Part shown: positions 44,792 through 52,367 of the stretch, piece by piece
Layout of the letters: each line of letters begins with the position of its first letter
Position numbering within the stretch: the stretch's first letter is position 1
Assembly (NCBI RefSeq): GCF_024206495.1
Contig: NZ_JAMBPQ010000022.1
Span: forward strand, 1 to 64,000
Source of the DNA: Paraburkholderia sp. CNPSo 3272
GTDB lineage: Bacteria > Pseudomonadota > Gammaproteobacteria > Burkholderiales > Burkholderiaceae
DNA: 64,000 bases
Reading direction: 5' to 3'
Position numbers and translations under genes: made by a program
The notes under the pieces: model-generated
The model's database searches: none
The model's input: the letters and a program-made list of their open reading frames with translations, nothing else
What the model was told of the DNA's origin: nothing

Positions 44792-45220
44792 GTGACACGG
44801 AATGGGTCCAGTAGCACGTGGCGAATCGCGCGACGAACTTGAACGCTCAGAAGGTGTTGGTAATGCCAGGAAATCCGCGATGTTGGCCGCGGCCATACAT
44901 GATCGCAATCGTCTGTGCTCCGACAAATGGCAGGTTTGTTCCGCCATGTAAAGCAGCGCCGCTCACGGATGCGATAGAAATACAGCGCTCGGACCATGAG
45001 ATCGCAAGGTAGTTCGCTTGCCTCGAATTCGGCGACGCTACGCATCGCTATTCCTGAGGGACGTATCCCGATCGAATGCAGAGCCTGTGATCGCGAACGC
45101 TGCCGGCAAGGCAGAGTTCGTATGCCGGAAGGCGGACTTTGTGTTCCGGCGAACGGTAGTCCCGGCGCAGTCTCCCTAATATGCGCGTACTGTTAATCCA
45201 TTAACCCACGACCGCATGTC
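44792..45220. other. Gap upstream of the arabinose-pathway genes; possible second repeat site
   Basis: About 430 bp with no supported gene. Around 45095-45165 two ~21-bp stretches (GAGTTCGTATGCCGGAAGGC and GACTTTGTGTTCCGGCGAAC) resemble units of the tandem repeat at 1975-2195. The promoter of the DprE1-like gene should be here; no clear boxes are seen. Confidence 0.35.
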
Positions 45221-46540
45221 ATGAGCGTCTCGAAGCTCAGTTCCTGGGGCCACTATCCGTACGCACCGCAAACCGGCCGCGAGCCCGGTTGGCGGGAGAA
45301 CGCACAGACTGCGCTCCGCGATGCCGGCAAGCGCTTCGGCACGACATTGCCGTTCGGCAACGGGCGCAGCTATGGCGACAGTTGTCTTGCCGCCACTGAC
45401 CACGTCCTCATGCTTCGCGGTCTTGATCGCTTCATTGCCGCGGATTGGAAAACCGGCGTCATTCGCGCTGAAGCGGGCGCCACGCTCGGCGACGTGCTTG
45501 CGCTTGCGGTGCCACGCGGCTGGATGTTGCCTGTCACGCCCGGTACGCAATTCGTAACGCTCGGCGGCGCGCTCGCCAACGACGTGCACGGCAAAAACCA
45601 CCACGTGCGCGGCACCTTCGGACGACATGTGCTTCGCTTTTCGCTGCTGCGCTCCGATTGCGAGCCGCTTGAATGCGCGCCCGAAGAAAACGCGGAGTTC
45701 TATCGCGCAACGATCGGCGGCCTCGGCCTGACAGGGATCGTCGAATGGGTCGAGTTGCAACTCATGCCTGTCGAGTCGAGCCGCCTGGCCACCCACACCC
45801 GTCCCTTCGGCAATCTCGACGAGTTTCTTGCACTGTCGAACGAGTACGACGCGAAGCACGAATACGGCGTGGCGTGGATCGACTGTTTAGGGCGCGGCGC
45901 CTCGCTTGGGCGCGGCATCTATGTCAGTGCCGACCATGCAACCGACCGCTGCTTCGACATGCCGCACCGCCGCGTGCGGCGCGTGCCGTTCGCTCTGCCG
46001 TGGTCCCCCGTGAACCGCTATACGCTGAAGCTCTTCAATGAGTTCTACTACCGCCGGGCGGCGAGCAAGGCAGGGCCCGCCGTGGTCAACTGCGCGAGTT
46101 ACTTCTATCCGCTCGACAGCATCGGGGAATGGAATCGCCTGTACGGGCGACGCGGCTTTCAGCAGTATCAATTCGTCGTGCCTGATGACACGGCCCGCGA
46201 CGCTTTGCACGCGTTCCTCGACGCGATCGCCTCGACCCATGCGGGCTCATTCCTCGCGGTGCTCAAGCGCTGTGGTCCGCTCGTCTCTCCTGGGCTGCTC
46301 TCGTTCCCGATGCAGGGAATTTCGCTCGCCCTCGACTTTCCCCAACGCGACTCGCGCAACGCGACGCTTTTCGCGCGACTCGACTCGATCGTGCGTGAAG
46401 CGGGCGGCCGCCAATATCCGGCCAAGGACGCCCACATGACCGGTGCGGATTTCCGTGCCGCCTATCCCGCATGGCAGGCCCTCGAACAATTGCGCGACCC
46501 GGCCTTGATGTCGCGCTTCTGGCAACGGACAACCCGGTAA
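45221..46540 (+). CDS. DprE1-like FAD-dependent polyprenylphospho-ribose 2-oxidase
   Basis: A 439-residue flavoprotein of the VAO/PCMH fold resembling mycobacterial DprE1, which oxidises decaprenylphosphoryl-D-ribose at C2 as the first half of epimerisation to the D-arabinose form. Visible FAD-binding motifs are PFGNGRSYGDSCL and GALANDVHGKNHHVRGTFG, with TIGGLGLTGIVEWVELQL and the C-terminal YPAKDAHMT whose Lys fits the DprE1 catalytic lysine. The position of the DprE1 cysteine that benzothiazinones bind is Ala here (SLALDF). It overlaps the next gene by one base (TAATG). With the genes that follow it forms a candidate D-arabinofuranose donor pathway. Confidence 0.87.
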   Translation: MSVSKLSSWGHYPYAPQTGREPGWRENAQTALRDAGKRFGTTLPFGNGRSYGDSCLAATDHVLMLRGLDRFIAADWKTGVIRAEAGATLGDVLALAVPRGWMLPVTPGTQFVTLGGALANDVHGKNHHVRGTFGRHVLRFSLLRSDCEPLECAPEENAEFYRATIGGLGLTGIVEWVELQLMPVESSRLATHTRPFGNLDEFLALSNEYDAKHEYGVAWIDCLGRGASLGRGIYVSADHATDRCFDMPHRRVRRVPFALPWSPVNRYTLKLFNEFYYRRAASKAGPAVVNCASYFYPLDSIGEWNRLYGRRGFQQYQFVVPDDTARDALHAFLDAIASTHAGSFLAVLKRCGPLVSPGLLSFPMQGISLALDFPQRDSRNATLFARLDSIVREAGGRQYPAKDAHMTGADFRAAYPAWQALEQLRDPALMSRFWQRTTR

Positions 46541-47283
46541 TGGACAAGAACATTCTGATCGTAGGCGGCTCCTCCGCCATCGCCGCCGCCTGTGCTCGAG
46601 AATGGATCAAGGGCGGCGCGAACTTCATGCTTGCCGGGCGCCACGCGACGCGGCTCGAAGCCGTCGCTCAGGACCTGCGCGTACGCGGTGCTGGCCGAGT
46701 CGGCACGTTCGTGCTCGACGTGAACGATTTCGATCAGCACCGCCCCATGCTCGACGCCGCCATGACAGAGCTTGGCCGCATCGACATCGTTCTACTTGCG
46801 CACGGCACGCTCTCCGACCAGTCGGAGTGCGAACGCGACCCACAGGCCGCGGTGCGCGAGATCACCGTCAACGCCCTCTCGACGATCGCCCTGCTCACCC
46901 TGCTGGCCACCGTGTTCGAGGCACAGAAGAGCGGTTCGATCGCCGTTATCTCGTCGGTGGCAGGCGACCGCGGGCGCCCTTCGAACTACGTCTACGGCAC
47001 CGCCAAGGCGGCGGTGACGACCTTCTGCGAAGGGCTGCGCGCGCGGCTCTTCAAGTCGAACGTGAAGGTCCTGACGATCAAGCCGGGTTTTGTGAACACG
47101 CCAATGACAGCTGGACTCGCGCTGCCGGGCCCGCTCGTCGCTTCGCCCGAACGCGTGGCGACAGACATCGTGCGCGCCGTGGAGCGCGGCAAGGATTCGA
47201 TTTACACGCCGTGGTTCTGGGCAGAAATCATGCTCGTGATCCGCTCGCTGCCTGGTTTCGTATTCAAGAGGATTTCCCTGTGA
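46540..47283 (+). CDS. DprE2-like short-chain reductase
   Basis: A 247-residue SDR enzyme. The start at 46540 gives MDKNILIVGGSSAIAAACAREW with the Rossmann glycine motif as GGSSAIA. SSVAGDRG and YVYGTAKAA carry the catalytic Ser, Tyr and Lys. In the DprE1/DprE2 pair it reduces the 2-keto intermediate with NADH to give polyprenylphospho-D-arabinose. Direct overlap with the DprE1-like gene supports the pairing. The C-terminal ~20 residues (AEIMLVIRSLPGFVFKRI) are hydrophobic and may touch the membrane, as in the mycobacterial enzyme. Confidence 0.87.
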   Translation: MDKNILIVGGSSAIAAACAREWIKGGANFMLAGRHATRLEAVAQDLRVRGAGRVGTFVLDVNDFDQHRPMLDAAMTELGRIDIVLLAHGTLSDQSECERDPQAAVREITVNALSTIALLTLLATVFEAQKSGSIAVISSVAGDRGRPSNYVYGTAKAAVTTFCEGLRARLFKSNVKVLTIKPGFVNTPMTAGLALPGPLVASPERVATDIVRAVERGKDSIYTPWFWAEIMLVIRSLPGFVFKRISL

Positions 47284-47705
47284 GCAGCCCAGCAGCCAGC
47301 ATGACGCTCAGCCGCTCGCGGCTCGTGTTCTGGTATGCGGTGTTCGCGGCCATTTCAATCGGCGCGAATTTAGGCAGCCAGAGCCTCGCGTTTCACCTGT
47401 ACCAGGGCCTGTATGCAGTTCCAATTTCGGTCTGCGTCGGAACAGGCGTCGGGTTGGTCGTCAAATACCTGCTCGACAAGGCCTGGATATTCCGCTACGA
47501 GCACCGCAGCGTTGCACACGGTGTGCGGACGTTCACCCTGTACGTTGCCATGGGACTCGGCACCACCGTCGTTTTCTGGGCGGTGGAATTCGCCGCGGAT
47601 GCACTCTTTCACGGGGAAATCGCGCGCCTTGCTGGTGGCGCACTCGGTCTGGTGATCGGCTATGTCACGAAATACCACCTCGACAAGCGCTTCGTTTTTT
47701 CCTGA
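47280..47705 (+). CDS. GtrA-like four-helix membrane protein
   Basis: A 141-residue protein starting at a GTG that overlaps the preceding stop (GTGA). Four membrane helices, the segment NLGSQSLAF near residue 30, KYLLDKAWIF and the ending TKYHLDKRFVFS are typical of GtrA proteins, which act in moving polyprenyl-linked sugars across the inner membrane. In mycobacteria a GtrA-like gene stands beside dprE1-dprE2. Here it would be the flippase for polyprenylphospho-arabinose; this is inference. Confidence 0.85.
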   Translation: MSSPAASMTLSRSRLVFWYAVFAAISIGANLGSQSLAFHLYQGLYAVPISVCVGTGVGLVVKYLLDKAWIFRYEHRSVAHGVRTFTLYVAMGLGTTVVFWAVEFAADALFHGEIARLAGGALGLVIGYVTKYHLDKRFVFS

Positions 47706-47848
47706 CCACGTGTGCGTTGCAGCACAGAGGCCCTACGCCGCCGTAGCTACGATGCGTTCCCGGACCGCGGACAGTGCGAGTGCCGCCCGCCCCGCACGAC
47801 GCGCCAACAACTGGTCCACCTGTTCCTGCCCCGGCACGGAGAATGAAC

Positions 47849-49279
47849 ATGGCCACGCCCGCAGCACAACCTGTCCCGCTGTGTGTGGACCTGGACGGAA
47901 CGCTAACGCGCACCGACCTGTTGTTTGAAGCCTTCTTTGTGCTCGTCAAACAAAGTCCACTGTCGATCTTTCTGTGCTTCGCCTGGGCGCTGCGCGGGCG
48001 TGCCTACCTGAAAGAGCAGATCGCACAGCGCGTGAACATCGACGTCGGCGTCCTGCCCTACAACACCGAACTACTCGCCTGGCTGCGCGACGAGCGAGCA
48101 AGCGGGCGCGACCTGTATCTGTGCACGGCGACTAACCAGCGCCTCGCCGCCCAGATCGCCGCACACGTTGGGCTCTTTACCGGCGTGCTCGCGAGCACGG
48201 TCAGCAACAACCTGCTCGGCAAGAACAAGGCGCGAGCGCTAGTTGAGCAGTTCGGTGACCACGGCTTCGACTACTGCGGCGATGCGCGTGCCGATTTGCC
48301 GGTATGGCGCCAAGCCCGCCAGGCAATCGTGGTGGGCGACAGGCACATCGCTGCTGCGGCCCGCAAGACAAATGTCGCCATTATCTTTTTCGAGCAAAAG
48401 CGCCAACTGATTCCGCTCGTGCTCAAGGAAATGCGCGTGCATCAATGGGTGAAGAACGTGCTGATCTTCGTGCCGCTTCTCACCGCACACCGTTTTACGG
48501 ATCGTTCCGCGCTCGCTGCCGCCTGCATCGCGTTTCTCTCCTTCAGCCTGGCCGCTTCGTCGGTGTACCTGCTTAACGACATGCTCGATCTCGACGCCGA
48601 CCGCCGCCACGCGCGCAAGCGCAGCCGGCCGTTCGCTTCGGGAAAGCTGTCGCTAAAATTCGGCATCGTGCTCACCGTTGCACTGCTCACCGCCAGCGGC
48701 GGCCTTGCGGCCCTCCTGCCGCCGGAGTTTTGCGCCGTACTGGCCGCCTATTTCGTGACTACTGTCGCCTACTCGTTCGCGCTCAAGCGCATGACGCTCG
48801 TCGATGTGTTCACGCTTGCTTGCCTCTACACAGTGCGCGTGATCGCTGGCGGCGCGGCGACCGGCATTCCGCTCTCGTACTGGCTGATCCTGTTCTGCGT
48901 GCCGATTTTCCTTTCGCTCGCAATGGTCAAGCGCTATGTCGAACTCGACGCGATCCTGCGCGAAGGCAAGACGGAAGCCGCGGGGCGCGGCTACATCACG
49001 CAGGACATCTCGATCCTGCGCTCTTTTGGCACCGCTTCTGCGTACCTCGCCGTGCTGGTGCTTGCGCTTTATCTGAACACACCGGAAATGAAGGCGCTAT
49101 ATCTCCATCCGCAGGCATTGTGGGCGACATTTGCGCTCACGCTCTTCTGGGTCAGTCGAATCTGGATGTGTGCATTCCGCGGCACGATGCACGACGACCC
49201 GATCGTGTTTGCGTTCAAGGATCGTACAAGCCTCGCCGTGATCGCACTGTCTGGCCTCAGCATGCTGCTTGCGATCTGA
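47849..49279 (+). CDS. HAD phosphatase-UbiA prenyltransferase fusion (polyprenyl-phosphate phosphoribosyltransferase-like)
   Basis: A 476-residue two-domain protein. Residues ~1-190 are a HAD domain with the nucleophile motif CVDLDGTLTRTD, the TNQ loop and the GDARADLP third motif. Residues ~200-476 are a UbiA-type membrane prenyltransferase with eight to nine helices and two Asp-rich motifs, NDMLDLDADRRH and YVELDAI, as in decaprenylphosphoryl-5-phosphoribose synthase. The prenyltransferase part would join PRPP and polyprenyl phosphate, and the HAD part could remove the 5-phosphate, giving the DprE1 substrate. The start at 47849 has GGAG at the right distance; an upstream frame to 47774 is less likely. 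It starts about 143 bp after the GtrA-like gene. Confidence 0.87.
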   Translation: MATPAAQPVPLCVDLDGTLTRTDLLFEAFFVLVKQSPLSIFLCFAWALRGRAYLKEQIAQRVNIDVGVLPYNTELLAWLRDERASGRDLYLCTATNQRLAAQIAAHVGLFTGVLASTVSNNLLGKNKARALVEQFGDHGFDYCGDARADLPVWRQARQAIVVGDRHIAAAARKTNVAIIFFEQKRQLIPLVLKEMRVHQWVKNVLIFVPLLTAHRFTDRSALAAACIAFLSFSLAASSVYLLNDMLDLDADRRHARKRSRPFASGKLSLKFGIVLTVALLTASGGLAALLPPEFCAVLAAYFVTTVAYSFALKRMTLVDVFTLACLYTVRVIAGGAATGIPLSYWLILFCVPIFLSLAMVKRYVELDAILREGKTEAAGRGYITQDISILRSFGTASAYLAVLVLALYLNTPEMKALYLHPQALWATFALTLFWVSRIWMCAFRGTMHDDPIVFAFKDRTSLAVIALSGLSMLLAI

Positions 49280-49759
49280 ATCGCGCCAGCGACAAAAAGC
49301 TGGGCACGGAGCACTTCCCGTTACGGCGGCAAGTTCAGGGCGAATGCCCTCTGGCTGACGAACACATCCATGACACATGCGCACGAGTGCTCGGCTACGG
49401 CGCGCAGCACTCGCAAGTCGCGCGGTGTTTCGTATTAACATGATCGAGCGACGTACGCTGGCGCACAGACCCACTTACAACCATGCTCTACGGTTGAGCA
49501 CTGAATCCGGCAGCGTGCGTGTGCGGCCGTCCGAAGAGCCTACGGACCGTGGACAGCGCTCGCGTTTTCGCTCTATGGACTACGTCGTAGTGGCTTCCCC
49601 AGGTTTCCCCAACGAATGCCCGAATCTGCGATCGACTTCACGATCAAAATCTGCGCGGCGACCGGTTAAGGAATTCGCAGACGGGATTCATGCTCAGCGA
49701 TTTTCCCCCATAGAGTTTGACGGTCGTTAACCGAATTGGGGGCGTAATTGAAGCTAGAT
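49280..49759. other. Gap between the HAD-UbiA and GT87-like genes; nothing recognised
   Basis: About 480 bp, poorer in codon bias, with short open frames that resemble nothing I know. The start of the next gene may use the TTG at 49748 instead of the ATG. Confidence 0.4.
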
Positions 49760-50923
49760 ATGGCGAGCATTACCGAGGATAAAGCATGGCCTCTTTGGAG
49801 CTTATCTGCCGCCGCTTGTTTCTTACTAGTTCTCGCATTCAGCGGAACAAGCGGTTCGTTCTTCTGGGACTACCATGTCTATGAGAGAGGATTGAGTTGC
49901 TATTCGCAGGGACCAAACCCCTACGCGTGCGCATCGGGCGCCTTTCCATTTGTTTATCCGCCCGCTTTCCTCAAGGTATTTTCCGTTGTCGACTTCCCGA
50001 CAGCATTTGCTTTCCTGGTACTAGCCTCGGCGGCAGGCATCGCCTGCGTTAGCCTGAGTCTCAAGTCTCAAATCCCCTATCACCGCCTGGCGCCTTGCCT
50101 GCTTCTCGGCTTCCTGATTGGCGGATCGGGCTTTGCTTCGATCCAGACGGGAAATATCAGCGTCTTCGCGCACCTGCTTCTCGTTTCGCTATCCTACTTT
50201 CTATACACGAGACGGTCGGTCTACACGTTGACGCCACATGCGATCGCGATCATATTATTTTCTGCCATAAAGCCCTACTTCCTTGCCTATGCCTTGCTCT
50301 ACCTCTTCCTGCCCCGCCGCAGTTTGTTCGCATTCGTCGCAGTGCTGCTATCGGTTGCCGGCATCTACATTGCGCAACCTGCTCTCTATCCTCAGCTGTG
50401 GGCTGGATTCCAGGGCGCCATCTACAATCAGATCATCCAGCATGGGGATGCTGGGCTGACAATTTTCGGCGTTTTCTCCAAGTTTGGGATGGGGAAAGTC
50501 GGCTTTGCTCTCCATCTTCTCCTGATGCTTCTCGTTGTACTGATATCGGCAGCTCTTCGATACAGGCATGGGGAACGCGCTGTGCAGATCAACTCCGCCA
50601 GCGAGTTGTTTTATTTCCTCGCCATCCTCATTCTGCTCAACCCGAGGTTGATGTCGTATGATTTCAGCGGTTTTGCGGTTTGCCTCTATTTGTCCATGAT
50701 CCTCTCGTCACGAGGCGATGGTTGGGTGGGCCTATTTTTGAAGATTTTCCCTTTCCTGACTATCCTGCCTCTATGCCTCGAAGGATTGTTTGATATTCGA
50801 GTGCATTCTCTAACCTACTACTTCCTCGCAACCTACGTCCTGCTGGTTGCCGCGGTGGCCTGCCATTGGTCCCCGCGCAACTCCTGGACAAAATCACCTG
50901 CCAGCGTTGGGCATGAGAAGTAA
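49760..50923 (+). CDS. GT87/DUF2029-like polytopic glycosyltransferase
   Basis: A 387-residue inner-membrane protein with about ten helices. The motif set is that of GT-C family 87: an early Asp-Tyr in FFWDYHVYERGL, then GPNPYACASGAFPFVYPPAFL, QTGNISVF, and IKPYFLAYALLY. Such enzymes use polyprenyl-phosphate sugars as donors on the periplasmic side; mycobacterial relatives move mannose or arabinose. Placed 480 bp after the arabinose-pathway genes in the same direction, it is a candidate arabinosyltransferase. The ATG at 49760 is used, with a TTG at 49748 as the alternative (GGGGG upstream). It converges with the acyltransferase gene at 51026. Confidence 0.8.
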   Translation: MASITEDKAWPLWSLSAAACFLLVLAFSGTSGSFFWDYHVYERGLSCYSQGPNPYACASGAFPFVYPPAFLKVFSVVDFPTAFAFLVLASAAGIACVSLSLKSQIPYHRLAPCLLLGFLIGGSGFASIQTGNISVFAHLLLVSLSYFLYTRRSVYTLTPHAIAIILFSAIKPYFLAYALLYLFLPRRSLFAFVAVLLSVAGIYIAQPALYPQLWAGFQGAIYNQIIQHGDAGLTIFGVFSKFGMGKVGFALHLLLMLLVVLISAALRYRHGERAVQINSASELFYFLAILILLNPRLMSYDFSGFAVCLYLSMILSSRGDGWVGLFLKIFPFLTILPLCLEGLFDIRVHSLTYYFLATYVLLVAAVACHWSPRNSWTKSPASVGHEK

Positions 50924-51025
50924 TGCGCTGCCACTCGACGAACTCAGTCCCCTGACCCGGATTCAGGCCGATATCCATCACACGTTCGCACACCTTTCGC
51001 CAAGGTGGAACCCGCGCAAACGCAT

Positions 51026-52222
51026 TCAAAGCGACTCCTCCAGAGCGCCGCGCTTCGTAAATATTGCCTGGCGCACCCACCGGCTAACACTTTCGGTGTA
51101 TCGCACGGCAGGCTTCTCGATCAAGCGGAAGGTCGCATAGCTGACAAGAATCAGGACGGGAGTGGTCAGCAGGATCGTGAACCAGTGATCCAGAGGGCTG
51201 AACATTCTCGCGCTTCGCTTTCCAACAACAAGGTTGAAAAGCGTAAACAGAATGAACCCGTGGAGCAGATAGATGCTGTAAGCGAGCTCTCCTAGCATGC
51301 GGGATAGCTGGCTGGTCAAGGCTCCGAACAAGGAGGCGCCGCCCGCGATTACGGCAAAGCTCAGGGAAAGCAGCGCTAATGGGATCCGCGCATAGGTCGT
51401 CGGAAACAAGATGACCGCCCCGGTGATCGCGGCGATTGCAACGAGCGAGACAATCCTCTTCTGTGAAAGTCTGCGGAACCAGGCGTGACGACAAAGAAGT
51501 GCCGCAATGATCCCCCCAAGAAACGGTGCCAGCAATCTCAATTCCGCGTGAAAATGAACAAGGTCCAGCACGCCGACCAATCCGATTGCCATTACCGAAA
51601 ACGACGGAATACCTCCAATCACGACTGCCAGCAGAGGCAGACAAAGATAGAATCCCCATTCATAGGCAAGTGTCCACGGCACGCCCGACAGGATGAGTCT
51701 CGTGCCCTCCACCCCGTTGATATCCGGCTCACCAAAACTTGAAAAGGCTAACCATCGCAATGCATTGACCGCCAGCGTCATAGGAGATTGCGCTAGCGAG
51801 AAACCCGACACGAAAGCGACAGCGGTGAAAAGGAGCAGCATGGCGAACAGATACAATGGCGTTAGACGCAGGACTCTGGATACATAAAGCTTTATCCAGT
51901 CAACTCCTTTCTCTTTGTCATTGATTATTTTTGTCGAAAATAAAAAGCCGGTAATCATGAAGAACAGGGACACGCTTGCCCGTCCGATATTTGCCATGAA
52001 ATTCGACGGAGGAGAGTCAAACTGTGAGGTTCTGATGTAGAAGTACCATATGCAGGAATGGTGCACGAAAACGAAAAAAGCCAGGTATCCCCTCAATCCG
52101 TCAATCGTTGCAAAGCGTCCTGCAGCGTTGGGGGCACCGAATCGCCAGATCAAAACTTTGGCAGTCGCGAGTGCAAGGAGCACCGCGGCAAGAACTGGGA
52201 GGGGACTGGTCGGGCTTATCAT
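51026..52222 (-). CDS. Acyltransferase-3 family membrane protein
   Basis: A 398-residue O-acyltransferase with about ten helices. The key Arg and His are in IDGLRGYLAFFVFVHHS, followed by SLFFMITGFLFSTKII, VSRVLRLTPLYLFAMLLL and the C-terminal GELAYSIYLLHGFIL. The active-site His is kept, unlike in the 1024-residue fusion. Its neighbours are glycosyltransferases, so it probably acylates the same surface glycan. It ends 102 bp from the end of the GT87-like gene. Confidence 0.87.
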   Translation of the reverse strand: MISPTSPLPVLAAVLLALATAKVLIWRFGAPNAAGRFATIDGLRGYLAFFVFVHHSCIWYFYIRTSQFDSPPSNFMANIGRASVSLFFMITGFLFSTKIINDKEKGVDWIKLYVSRVLRLTPLYLFAMLLLFTAVAFVSGFSLAQSPMTLAVNALRWLAFSSFGEPDINGVEGTRLILSGVPWTLAYEWGFYLCLPLLAVVIGGIPSFSVMAIGLVGVLDLVHFHAELRLLAPFLGGIIAALLCRHAWFRRLSQKRIVSLVAIAAITGAVILFPTTYARIPLALLSLSFAVIAGGASLFGALTSQLSRMLGELAYSIYLLHGFILFTLFNLVVGKRSARMFSPLDHWFTILLTTPVLILVSYATFRLIEKPAVRYTESVSRWVRQAIFTKRGALEESL

Positions 52223-52367
52223 TCTTTTTGACCTCTCTGTAGAACCAGCGCTGCGCGAGCAGCCGCGTCAGCATACTGGACCCTCCCACCAGGTTGCCTT
52301 CATGGGCGCCGTGGGTGGCGATCGCGACGCTTGCGTTGCTTTGCAAACGCCTCAATCGAGCGCTGCA

